Assembly: GCA_030527085.1 (NCBI GenBank) | Contig: JAUNBN010000053.1 | Span: 1-8,036, forward strand | Direction of reading: 5' to 3' | Source of the DNA: Oscillospiraceae bacterium | Lineage (GTDB): Bacteria > Bacillota > Clostridia > Oscillospirales > Ruminococcaceae | Length of the DNA stretch: 8,036 nucleotides | Part shown: in pieces, positions 1 through 6,049 of the stretch | Layout: each line of letters starts with the position of its first letter | Position numbering within the stretch: the stretch's first letter is position 1 | Made by a program: the position numbers and the translations under genes | Notes under the pieces: generated by a model | Told to the model about the DNA's origin: nothing | Database searches by the model: none | What the model saw: only the letters and a program-made list of their open reading frames with translations

Positions 1-913
1 CGCACATTTGAAAGCCTGCGCGCTTTTTGAAATCCAGCACCTTGTGCAGCACCTTGAAGCGCATCCTCTCGCCGCTGCTTTTGCGGTATGCCGCGCCGCC
101 CGCCATATCGGTGAAGCCGTCGACCATGCACGAAGCCATTACCCGGCGGCGCTCTCCGGCGCTCTCGTTTTCTGAGTAAAACAAGTCCTGCATGGTGTAG
201 CAGGTGCAGGTGGGACAGGAAAAATTGCAGCGGCCGCAGTTTATGCAGCGCTTGTCGTACTCGTCCCAGATACTACTTTTTATTACCTCTGCACTCAGGT
301 TTTCAGGAATGGTCACCCTTGTGCGCGTTTCGCTCACATGGGCGGGCTCGACCTGAAGCTGTTCCAGCGCCTGAGAGGACAGCAGTCCGTCCCAGTCCTC
401 AAACTTACAGTCCAGCAGATAATCCTCGCCGGAGGGCTCTACGCTCAAATCGTAATCGGCGGAAATATTCGTGCCCATGTCAACGCAGAAGCAGCTGTCA
501 AAGCACTCCTTACAGCCCATCAGCACGAATTTTACCCGCTCGCGCAGCCGGGCGTAGTAATAGGCCGGCTCACCGGTGCGCAGATAGACCCGGTCCAGCC
601 TGCGCACGGCGTGCAGATCGCAGCTGCGCAGGAAGATGAGAGCGCCTTTTTGGGGCGGCTCGGGTTCTGTCATCTCGCGCTCGGTGAAGTAGAACAGGGT
701 CTGCGAGATGGGAGTCAGCAGCTCTTTGAACGAAAAGCGGGACTTCTCATCGAAAACTATCTCCTTTGCGGACTGTATCTCGCCGTAGCGGACGCAGTCG
801 GTGTCGGAGAAGGCCCCTCCGTCCAAGAAGCGCTTGGGCGCGTAGACGCGGTATTCTTCTGACAGGGCTTTCAGCACCGCGTCCAGCCCGGCGGGACTCA
901 AGCGATATCCCAT
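1..913 (-). CDS. asrA: Anaerobic sulfite reductase subunit A, C-terminus off window
   Basis: This is the iron-sulfur electron-transfer subunit of the cytoplasmic AsrABC complex, which reduces sulfite to sulfide. The window holds its first 304 residues; the family is usually about 340, so a short C-terminal piece lies beyond base 1. A ferredoxin-type motif CxxCxxCxxxCP is at C223, C226, C229 and C233. The end of the visible protein (FQMC, residues 301-304) looks like the start of the second 4Fe-4S motif. Further cysteines are at C98, C134, C137, C141, C143 and C262, and the N-terminal half resembles hydrogenase beta-subunit-like proteins. The ATG at 911-913 is preceded by GGAGG eight bases upstream, inside the last codons of the channel gene, whose stop is 3 bp away. 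This implies one transcript and probable translational coupling. The family assignment comes from motif layout plus the channel neighbour. asrB and asrC are expected to the left but are not visible. Confidence 0.9.
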   Translation of the reverse strand, partial: MGYRLSPAGLDAVLKALSEEYRVYAPKRFLDGGAFSDTDCVRYGEIQSAKEIVFDEKSRFSFKELLTPISQTLFYFTEREMTEPEPPQKGALIFLRSCDLHAVRRLDRVYLRTGEPAYYYARLRERVKFVLMGCKECFDSCFCVDMGTNISADYDLSVEPSGEDYLLDCKFEDWDGLLSSQALEQLQVEPAHVSETRTRVTIPENLSAEVIKSSIWDEYDKRCINCGRCNFSCPTCTCYTMQDLFYSENESAGERRRVMASCMVDGFTDMAGGAAYRKSSGERMRFKVLHKVLDFKKRAGFQMC

Positions 914-916
914 GGC

Positions 917-1684
917 CTAGGCCTCCTTCTTTTTCTGAATTATGAAATAGGGAACGGACAAAAACGCTATACCGCCGACCATATTCCCCGCAGTGACTAC
1001 CGCCAGGTTATAGAGCCAGCCTCCCAAGCTGACAGCGGCCCCTGCGGGTGAGAGCAGCGCGGCGGTCAAGAGGGTCATATTTGCTACGCTGTGCTCGAAA
1101 CCGGCTGTGATGAAGGCGAACAGACACCAGAAGGTCATGAGCAGCTTGCCGCTGTCCGAAGTACAGCGAAAGCCGCACCAGACGGCAAGACAGACTAAAA
1201 TATTGCACAGCACGCCCCGCAGAAACAGCGGCAGCGGTCCCGCGCCCATCTTGGCCTCAGCCGCGGCGGCGATAGCCGAGGCCGTGTCGCCGGTGAGCAG
1301 GCCGCTGCCCCAGAAGGCCAGCGCCAGCAAAACGGAGCCCGCCAGATTGCCCAGCCAGCAGAGGCCCCAGAGCCGCGCCGTCTGGCCCCAGCTTACAGCG
1401 CCGGAAAAAGCGCCGGCGGACATGACGAGATTGTTGCCGGTGAACAGCTCGGCTCCGGCGATTATGACCAGACTCAGCGCCACGCCGAAAGAGACGCCCA
1501 TGACGATTTTGGCGTAGGGAAGACCGGCGAGCAGCCCGCTGATGGTGAAGATAAGCAGAATCCCGAAGCCTACATAAATTCCGGCCAGCATCGACGAGAC
1601 AAAATACCCGGCGGGGTTGTTCTTCAAAAATGAGAGCTTTCCGGCGGCTGCCTTAGACAGCGCGTCGTATGTATCCTGATACAT
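917..1684 (-). CDS. FNT-family channel, probable hydrosulfide channel of the asr operon
   Basis: A 255-residue integral membrane protein of the formate/nitrite transporter (FocA/NirC) family, full length, with about six hydrophobic segments. Family motifs are AELFTGNN at residues 79-86, RGVLCN at 156-161 and the FEHSVANM loop at 196-203, which contains the central pore histidine H198 and N202. Established knowledge: in clostridia an FNT paralogue linked to asrABC was characterised as a hydrosulfide (HS-) channel, and the same linkage is seen here, so sulfide export (or sulfite entry) is the best guess. Formate or nitrite specificity cannot be excluded from sequence. The start is set by GAGGAGG ending six bases before the ATG at 1682-1684. 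It is the first gene of the transcript that continues into asrA. R156 occupies a position where many FNT channels carry lysine. The C-terminus is a short basic tail (QKKKEA). Confidence 0.88.
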   Translation of the reverse strand: MYQDTYDALSKAAAGKLSFLKNNPAGYFVSSMLAGIYVGFGILLIFTISGLLAGLPYAKIVMGVSFGVALSLVIIAGAELFTGNNLVMSAGAFSGAVSWGQTARLWGLCWLGNLAGSVLLALAFWGSGLLTGDTASAIAAAAEAKMGAGPLPLFLRGVLCNILVCLAVWCGFRCTSDSGKLLMTFWCLFAFITAGFEHSVANMTLLTAALLSPAGAAVSLGGWLYNLAVVTAGNMVGGIAFLSVPYFIIQKKKEA

Positions 1685-1735
1685 TTACATCCTCCTCGTT
1701 ATAGTGTGACGGGGTACAGGATCTAACCCGCTTTT

Positions 1736-1761
1736 GGAGCGCTCTGACTTAAAGGCACTCC
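1736..1761 (-). repeat. Imperfect inverted repeat upstream of the channel gene
   Basis: Seven-base arms GGAGTGC and GCGCTCC (minus-strand reading) flank a 12-base AT-richer spacer; six of seven positions match and the seventh could form a G-U pair. It lies 52-77 bp upstream of the channel start codon, between the regulator's terminator and the ribosome binding site, where an operator or leader hairpin would be expected. No convincing -35/-10 pair was found. A TTAGAT-17-TATAAC match nearby would put the transcription start inside the ribosome binding site. The role is unproven. Confidence 0.3.
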
Positions 1762-1782
1762 TTCTTAGCAGAAAATAGCATT

Positions 1783-1824
1783 GAAAAACAGCCCCCGGTG
1801 TTGCCAAGGCAACGTTGGGGGCTG
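1783..1824 (-). terminator. Strong rho-independent terminator of the Crp/Fnr-family gene
   Basis: On the minus strand an eight-base arm CAGCCCCC pairs perfectly with GGGGGCTG. Inside it a second stem GTTGC/GCAAC closes a four-base loop, separated by small internal loops, and TTTTTC follows immediately. It begins 22 bp downstream of the regulator's stop codon. This separates the regulator from the channel-asrA transcript, which must therefore have its own promoter between about 1685 and 1780 unless there is read-through. A related sequence occurs at 2692-2728 on the opposite strand. Confidence 0.88.
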
Positions 1825-1846
1825 CGATATGAAAATTTCAGTAATT

Positions 1847-2503
1847 CTATAGAATTCGGTAGGTGTTTTTGTCGAAATCAATGATGCCCTCCGCCTTCAT
1901 GCGGGACAATTCCCGGCTCAACGCCGTCCTGTCCGCGCAGAGGTATTCGGCCATCTCCCGCTTTCCAAGAGGGCTGACTATATAAGAGCCGTCCCGGCCT
2001 TCGGACTGGAAGGAGAGGTAGGTGAGTATTTTTTCCCGCAGGGTCTTCTGCGCCGTTATCTCCGCGCGCTCGATAAAGCGCATATTTTTCTCGGCTATGA
2101 GGCGCATCATATTCTCTATGAGGCGGTGGTGGAAGGCGCAGCTGTTGCTGCACTCGTTGACGACACGAGTGAAAGGAAGAAACAGCACCTCAGAAGGACA
2201 GACCGCCTGAAAAGCCACTGTAGCGGCCTGCCGCAGACCGCAGGCGAAGGTCTCCCCAAACAGCTCGCGGGGCTTTACAACGGCAAGAATGACCGCGTTG
2301 CCGGCCAGGTCGTTTTTTACCATGTTGACCTGGCCCGAGAGCACCACTCCTACGCAGCGGATTTCGTCCTCCCCCAGCAGGAGAAAGGTTCCTTTGGGCA
2401 CGCTGCGGCGGAAACTGCCCAGACAGCTGAGCATGGCGTTGACGTCCCGTGGCGCTATACCGTCAAACAGCGGAATATTCTCCGGCAAAGTCCTGCTCGA
2501 CAT
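1847..2503 (-). CDS. Crp/Fnr-family transcriptional regulator
   Basis: A 218-residue regulator. The N-terminal part is a cyclic-nucleotide-binding-like beta-roll: VVLSGQVNMVKND at about 53-65 and a GET turn at 83-85. A long dimerisation helix follows (about 124-150), and the C-terminal winged helix carries the recognition helix in CADRTALSRELSRM (189-202). The FNR-type N-terminal cysteine cluster is absent. Cysteines are at 27, 50, 88, 102, 118, 122 and 189, and the C118-x3-C122 pair before the FHHRLIE stretch recurs, from memory, in many Firmicute relatives. The signal it senses is unknown; sulfite, redox or oxygen are plausible given that it sits beside the asr genes. The start was placed at the ATG at 2501-2503 rather than 45 bases upstream because AGGGGGG lies five bases before it. 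The gene is monocistronic, with its own promoter and terminator. Confidence 0.9.
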   Translation of the reverse strand: MSSRTLPENIPLFDGIAPRDVNAMLSCLGSFRRSVPKGTFLLLGEDEIRCVGVVLSGQVNMVKNDLAGNAVILAVVKPRELFGETFACGLRQAATVAFQAVCPSEVLFLPFTRVVNECSNSCAFHHRLIENMMRLIAEKNMRFIERAEITAQKTLREKILTYLSFQSEGRDGSYIVSPLGKREMAEYLCADRTALSRELSRMKAEGIIDFDKNTYRIL

Positions 2504-2526
2504 CTTATCCCCCCTCGTATAGCGCC

Positions 2527-2556
2527 AGTATAGCACGATTCCTCTCAAAGTGCGAA
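2527..2556 (-). promoter_or_regulatory. Likely sigma-70-type promoter of the regulator gene
   Basis: On the minus strand TTCGCA (2551-2556; four of six matches to TTGACA) and TATACT (2527-2532; five of six matches to TATAAT) are separated by 18 bases. Transcription would start near 2520, leaving a leader of about 17 bases that carries the AGGGGGG ribosome binding site. The -10 box is convincing; the -35 box is weaker, which suits an activated or autoregulated promoter. Confidence 0.55.
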
Positions 2557-2598
2557 CTGCCAGCGGGAAAAGGGAGCGCCCCTATTGCGCGCTTTTCG

Positions 2599-2632
2599 TT
2601 GTATTCCCCCCGCTTTCGGCGGGGGAATGCAA
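2599..2632. repeat. 34-bp GC-rich palindrome in the divergent control region
   Basis: The outer arms TTG-t-ATTCCCCC (2599-2610) and GGGGGAAT-g-CAA (2621-2632) are complementary except for one mismatch; the centre CGC/GC closes around TTTCG. There is no T-run on either side, so it is not an ordinary intrinsic terminator. It could be a regulator operator or a leader-RNA hairpin. A competing stem GGGG (2622-2625) with CCCC (2633-2636) would exclude it in RNA. Confidence 0.6.
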
Positions 2633-2691
2633 CCCCAAATACCCGCTTTTGTACCACTCCCCGGGAAAATTCCTGAGATTTCGCAGGGATA

Positions 2692-2728
2692 AACGTTGCC
2701 GACGCAACAGCGGGGTGTTTTTCTTTTT
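2692..2728 (+). terminator. Terminator-like repeat copy upstream of the importer operon
   Basis: Plus-strand order: AACGTTGCC, three bases, GCAACA, GCGGGGTG, TTTTTC, then TTTTT. The core stem is GTTGC/GCAAC with loop CGAC. The GGGG-and-T tail has no perfect 5' partner next to the core, but CACTCCCC at about 2655-2662 could pair with GGGGTG in a larger structure. Segment order and most bases match the terminator at 1783-1824 read on its own strand. It may be a leader attenuator, a decayed terminator, or a site whose DNA form matters. Nothing upstream on this strand needs terminating. Confidence 0.4.
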
Positions 2729-2736
2729 ATGATAAT
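2728..2736 (+). promoter_or_regulatory. Candidate -10 element of the importer operon
   Basis: TATGATAAT follows the T-rich stretch, 80 bp before the first start codon. It contains TATGAT and GATAAT, both good -10 matches, but no acceptable -35 box lies 16-18 bases upstream, so it would need an activator or is a chance match in AT-rich sequence. Confidence 0.3.
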
Positions 2737-2815
2737 AGAGGCATCAAAGGTTGGGACGTGTTTTAATGAAGCGGGAGCCTGCTTTCACCCCACACCGCGA
2801 TTCAGGAGGCACAGA

Positions 2816-3310
2816 ATGAATAATGAGACCGATCTGTTGATGGCGGCGCTCCTGTTTGAGGAGGGAGACCCTCGCGGCACTCAACATCTGCTAAGCGTCC
2901 TGGCCCTGACAGGCCTGCACTGCCGCTGCGCCGGTCGTTCTCTAGAGGATGAGCAGCAGCTTGCCGCGGCGGCTGTTCTCCGCGATTTGACAGAGTTGCT
3001 CAGCGGGGAAGAAGGCGGCGAGGCCGGGCCTGAAAGCCTCCGCCCGCAAACACAGGAATTAGCTCGCTATTTCCTGAGGCAGGCCCGCTACGCTCCGTCC
3101 TATGAGGAGGAGATTCTCCGCCTGGCCTTGGCCCGGCCCCGCTGCGGTGAAACCGCCGACCCAAGGCTTGGCCTGCTGATGGAGGCGCGGATTCTGGCAA
3201 GCTGTCTGGAGAGCGGTCAGTCCCCTCCCGACGCGGCGCGCAGCATGCGCTCCCGCTGCGGCAAGCGGCTGATGAAATCGATTATAAATACAAAAGAGAG
3301 TGCGCGATGA
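2816..3310 (+). CDS. Small degenerate HD-domain-like protein, first gene of importer operon
   Basis: A 164-residue soluble protein with no signal peptide. The layout resembles small clostridial HD-domain phosphohydrolases: GDPRGTQHLLSV (17-28) matches their typical GDP..IQHfLKV, AAAVLRDL (51-58) matches AAiLHDI, an acidic stretch follows, LLMEARIL (120-127) matches the EAD helix, and GKRLMKSI (149-156) matches the end. Only H24 and D57 of the expected metal ligands remain: the HD histidine is R56, the HH pair is replaced near R107-P108, and the EAD aspartate is R125. It is therefore probably a non-catalytic relative with a binding or regulatory role. The ATG at 2816 has AGGAGG six bases upstream. 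Its stop overlaps the next gene's start (ATGA), which implies translational coupling to the importer. The family link is by eye and the function is unknown. It is a plausible accessory or sensor for the transporter. Confidence 0.72.
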   Translation: MNNETDLLMAALLFEEGDPRGTQHLLSVLALTGLHCRCAGRSLEDEQQLAAAAVLRDLTELLSGEEGGEAGPESLRPQTQELARYFLRQARYAPSYEEEILRLALARPRCGETADPRLGLLMEARILASCLESGQSPPDAARSMRSRCGKRLMKSIINTKESAR

Positions 3311-4275
3311 GACTAATACTTAGGATTCTTTTGACCCTGGCGACGCTGCTTGTATCAGTCTCGTGCGGCGCGTCAATGAGCCCGGAGGGCTTCGCGGAGC
3401 AGCAGCCGTCCAAAACGGCATCTGTCGTTTTCACCGATGACCTGGGCCGGGAGATAGCAATAGAGCCTCCAAAACGTGTAGCCGTAACCATGGGGAGCTT
3501 TGCGGATATCTGGTGTCTGGCTGGAGGAAAGGAACAGCTGGTGGCCGCGGCCGCCGACGCCTTCACGGAATTCGATTTGGATTTGAGCGAGGATGTAGCA
3601 AATCTCGGCGCCATCAAGGAACCGAGCATGGAAACGATGCTGGCGGCTTCCCCGGATTTAGTTATAGCCAGCACGAACCTTACGCCGAATCTGGAGATGC
3701 TGGACACTCTTGAGGCGCTGTCCATACCGGTAGCGTATTTCGACGCGAGCGGTTTTGAGAGCTATCTGAATATGCTGGAAATCTGCACGCGCCTCACCGG
3801 CTGCCCTGAAAACTACCGGCTTTACGGCGAGGCGGTTGAGGCCCGGATGGAAGAGGCGCGCTCTCGGGCGAGCGGCGAGGCTCCCACGGTGCTCTTCCTA
3901 CGGGTCGCCGGCACAAAATGTAGCGTTAAGAACAGTGAGGGTACCGTGCTGGGCGAGATGCTGGCGGATTTGGGATGCCGCAATCTGGCGGACAGCGACG
4001 CCAGTTTGCTGGAAGATCTGAGCCTGGAGGCCATCGTGGCCGCCGATCCGGACTTTATCTTTGCAATAGTGGCAGGCTCGGACGCCGAGGCGGGACGGCG
4101 CGCTCTGGAGGAGACTCTGCTGTCCAATCCGGCCTGGAGCGGCCTTACGGCGGTGAGGGAAGGACGCTATTATCTGCTGGACAGCCGGCTTTATCACTTG
4201 AAACCAAACGCGCGATGGGGGGAGGCATATGAACAGCTTGCAGGGATCCTATACCCCGCAAAGAGCGGGGCCTAA
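3307..4275 (+). CDS. ABC importer substrate-binding lipoprotein (FecB/BtuF type)
   Basis: A 322-residue cluster A (class III) binding protein that would capture a metal chelate outside the membrane. Residues 1-20 are a lipoprotein signal peptide: R2 and R6, a hydrophobic core LLTLATLLVSV, then C20 as the likely lipidated cysteine. The lipobox SVSC is atypical, with serine instead of leucine at -3. The mature protein opens with VVFTDDLGREIAIEPPKRV (40-58), the usual family entry motif. SPDLVIAST (115-123) ends the first lobe, a long helix at about 150-190 links the lobes, and the second lobe ends with HLKPNARWGEAYEQLAGILY (297-316). Length is normal. It overlaps the upstream gene by 4 bp and the permease gene by 47 bp. 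The ligand could be ferric siderophore, heme or a corrinoid; no residue settles it. Confidence 0.9.
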   Translation: MRLILRILLTLATLLVSVSCGASMSPEGFAEQQPSKTASVVFTDDLGREIAIEPPKRVAVTMGSFADIWCLAGGKEQLVAAAADAFTEFDLDLSEDVANLGAIKEPSMETMLAASPDLVIASTNLTPNLEMLDTLEALSIPVAYFDASGFESYLNMLEICTRLTGCPENYRLYGEAVEARMEEARSRASGEAPTVLFLRVAGTKCSVKNSEGTVLGEMLADLGCRNLADSDASLLEDLSLEAIVAADPDFIFAIVAGSDAEAGRRALEETLLSNPAWSGLTAVREGRYYLLDSRLYHLKPNARWGEAYEQLAGILYPAKSGA

Positions 4276-5254
4276 GTCGGTGCTTTTCATACTGCTGGGG
4301 CTGGCTGTAATCGGAACTGTACTGAGCCTTTGCGTCGGGGCGGTCAGCATTGCGCCGGGAGAGTTGCTTCGCGTCTTGTCCGGCGAGAATACGACCCCGT
4401 CGGTTCGGCAAATCCTGCTCTATGTCCGCCTTCCGCGAACCTGCGGGGCGCTGCTGGCCGGAATGGCGCTGGCTGTATCTGGAACACTTATCCAGACCGT
4501 ACTGGCCAACCCTCTGGCTGCGCCGAACATAATAGGGGTTAACGCCGGCGCGGGTCTGGGCGTGGCCCTGTGCGGGGCTCTGTTCCCCTTTGCGACGGCG
4601 CTCGTCCCCCTCGCCGCCTTCTGCGGCGCGCTGCTCGGCGTGCTGTTCGTGCTCGCCATCTCGGAGCGGGCCGGAGCCTCCAGGCTGACGCTGGTGCTGT
4701 CCGGCGTCGCGGTCTCCAGCATCTTTGGCGCGGGGATAGATTTAATAGTCACGCTTGCGCCGGAGGCCTTGACCGGCTACTCGGACTTTCGCATAGGAGG
4801 TCTTGGGAATCTCACGCTGTCACGCCTGGTACTGCCCGCAGGGATAATCCTGTCGGAGCTGCCGCTTCTGATGCTGCTCACAAACGAGCTGGACGTACTT
4901 GCCCTGGGCAGCGAGACGGCCCAGAGTCTGGGGCTGCCCGCGCGCAGACTGCGAATTCTGCTGCATGCCGCTGCCGCCGCTCTTGCAGGAGCCGCCGTCA
5001 GCTTTTCCGGGCTGCTGGGCTTCATCGGCCTGCTCTCGCCGCAAATAGTGCGGCGGCTGGTGGGAGAGGAGAGCCGTTTCCTGCTGCCCGGAGCGGCGCT
5101 GGGCGGAGCCTCGCTGCTGCTTTTGAGCGACGTCTGCGCCAGAACGCTGTTCGCGCCTTTTGAGCTGCCGGTGGGCGTCGTGCTGTCGCTTTTGGGCGGC
5201 CCCTTCTTCCTTTGGCTGCTGTTCCGTCAGAGAGGAGGACGAACACATGATTGA
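4229..5254 (+). CDS. FecCD/BtuC-family ABC importer permease
   Basis: A 341-residue integral membrane protein of normal length for the family, with about nine or ten hydrophobic segments. Hallmarks: VRLPRTCGALLAG (66-78), SGTLIQTVLANPLAAPNIIG (84-103), the cytoplasmic ATPase-coupling region GSETAQSLGLPARRLR (227-242), GFIGLLSPQIVRRLVG (264-279) and FELPVGVVLSLLGGPFFLWL (311-330). The usual PH in the GLxxPHxxR motif is PQ here (Q272). The chosen ATG has GGGGGGAGG ending three bases before it, a short spacing, and lies inside the end of the binding-protein gene; no better start was seen. It would form the homodimeric channel of the importer. The stop overlaps the ATPase start by 8 bp. Confidence 0.92.
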   Translation: MNSLQGSYTPQRAGPKSVLFILLGLAVIGTVLSLCVGAVSIAPGELLRVLSGENTTPSVRQILLYVRLPRTCGALLAGMALAVSGTLIQTVLANPLAAPNIIGVNAGAGLGVALCGALFPFATALVPLAAFCGALLGVLFVLAISERAGASRLTLVLSGVAVSSIFGAGIDLIVTLAPEALTGYSDFRIGGLGNLTLSRLVLPAGIILSELPLLMLLTNELDVLALGSETAQSLGLPARRLRILLHAAAAALAGAAVSFSGLLGFIGLLSPQIVRRLVGEESRFLLPGAALGGASLLLLSDVCARTLFAPFELPVGVVLSLLGGPFFLWLLFRQRGGRTHD

Positions 5255-6002
5255 GATCAGGAACCTTTCTGCAGGATATTCAAAACGGCCTTTTCTAAAA
5301 GAGATTTCCTTGTCTATCCCCGGCGGGGCTGTAACTGTTTTGCTTGGCCCCAACGGCAGCGGAAAAAGCACTTTGCTAAAGGCAATTACAGGTTTAGTCC
5401 CCCTCACAGGAGGTGCGGTTCAGCTCGATGGAATCTGCACCGAATCCCTCTGCCCTCGCCTGCGCGCGCAGCGCATTGCGTATCTGCCGCAGTCGCGAAA
5501 TGTCCCTAATATCACAGCATATCGCATGGTGCTTCACGGAAGATTCCCGTATCTGAGTTATCCTCGTCATTACCGGGAGACAGATCGTTCGGCGGTGTGG
5601 GACGCACTCAAACAAATGGAAGCGCAGGAACTTGCGGACATCCCCCTGCCGCAGCTCAGCGGAGGGCAGCGTCAGCGTGTTTATCTTGCAATGACTTTGG
5701 CGCAGAACACGCCTAACATCTTGATGGATGAACCAACCACTTATTTGGACATAAAACACCAATTAGAGTTTATGCAGACGGCACACCGCCTGGCAAGCGA
5801 TGGTAAGGCTGTATGCATAGTTCTTCATGATCTTTGTCTTGCATTGCAGACAGCAGATTTCATTGCGGTTTTAGAAAACGGTGCGGTTCGGTTTCTGGGT
5901 GCGCCGGAAGCTCTCTATGAGGAGAATATCATAAAGGACACTTTCGGAGTTGCTGTTAAAAGAATTGACACAGAGCTTGGTTCGCGATATGTATACGTCT
6001 GA
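5247..6002 (+). CDS. ABC importer ATPase (FecE/BtuD type)
   Basis: A 251-residue nucleotide-binding subunit with all catalytic motifs: Walker A GPNGSGKST (34-42), Q-loop Q82, signature LSGGQRQR (137-144), Walker B ILMDEP (158-163, with D161 and catalytic E162), D-loop LD (167-168) and switch histidine H194. It would power uptake through the permease dimer. The start is the ATG at 5247, with GAGGAGG seven bases upstream, inside the permease's last codons. Synonymous choices look more AT-rich than in the two preceding genes (for example TTG leucines and ATA/ATC isoleucines in place of CTG-rich runs), so this gene may have a different recent history from its partners. That impression was judged by eye. 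Confidence 0.93.
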   Translation: MIEIRNLSAGYSKRPFLKEISLSIPGGAVTVLLGPNGSGKSTLLKAITGLVPLTGGAVQLDGICTESLCPRLRAQRIAYLPQSRNVPNITAYRMVLHGRFPYLSYPRHYRETDRSAVWDALKQMEAQELADIPLPQLSGGQRQRVYLAMTLAQNTPNILMDEPTTYLDIKHQLEFMQTAHRLASDGKAVCIVLHDLCLALQTADFIAVLENGAVRFLGAPEALYEENIIKDTFGVAVKRIDTELGSRYVYV

Positions 6003-6013
6003 AAGCCATGTTA

Positions 6014-6049
6014 AAAGCGAGATTCCCTTTGGATAGCCGCTTTCCTTTC
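6014..6049 (+). terminator. Weak candidate terminator of the importer operon
   Basis: AAAGCG (6014-6019) pairs with CGCTTT (6038-6043); an inner partial pairing of ATTCC with GGAT closes around CTTT. The tail TTTCCTTTC is pyrimidine-rich but not a clean T-run. It starts 11 bp after the ATPase stop. The position is right, the structure is modest. Confidence 0.3.

Larger units (their letters stand above)
2504..2815. other. Divergent control region between regulator and importer operon
   Basis: These 312 bases hold no credible gene. From left to right they contain the regulator's promoter, a 34-base palindrome (2599-2632), a terminator-like repeat with a T-rich tail (2692-2728), an AT-rich TATGATAAT that could be the importer operon's -10 (2728-2736), a small hairpin AAGCGG/CTGCTT (2769-2784) and AGGAGG just before the ATG at 2816. 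No known riboswitch consensus was recognised; the cobalamin box was looked for specifically and not seen. Confidence 0.6.

Noticed and set aside
338..862. A 174-codon open frame on the plus strand
   Set aside because: It lies wholly inside asrA on the other strand, whose protein has clear iron-sulfur motifs; the plus-strand product has no recognisable domain and no good ribosome binding site.
1685..1710. TTAGAT-17-TATAAC as promoter of the channel-asrA operon
   Set aside because: The predicted start would fall inside the GGAGG ribosome binding site, leaving no usable leader, and the -35 match is poor.
2600..2815. Cobalamin riboswitch upstream of the BtuFCD-like importer
   Set aside because: The conserved cobalamin-box core was looked for and is absent; the hairpins present do not match that class.
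4570..5407. Long open frames of 195-197 codons on both strands across the permease and ATPase genes
   Set aside because: They are GC-driven shadows of the FecCD permease and ATPase; their translations are rich in Arg, Ala and Gly without domain signals.
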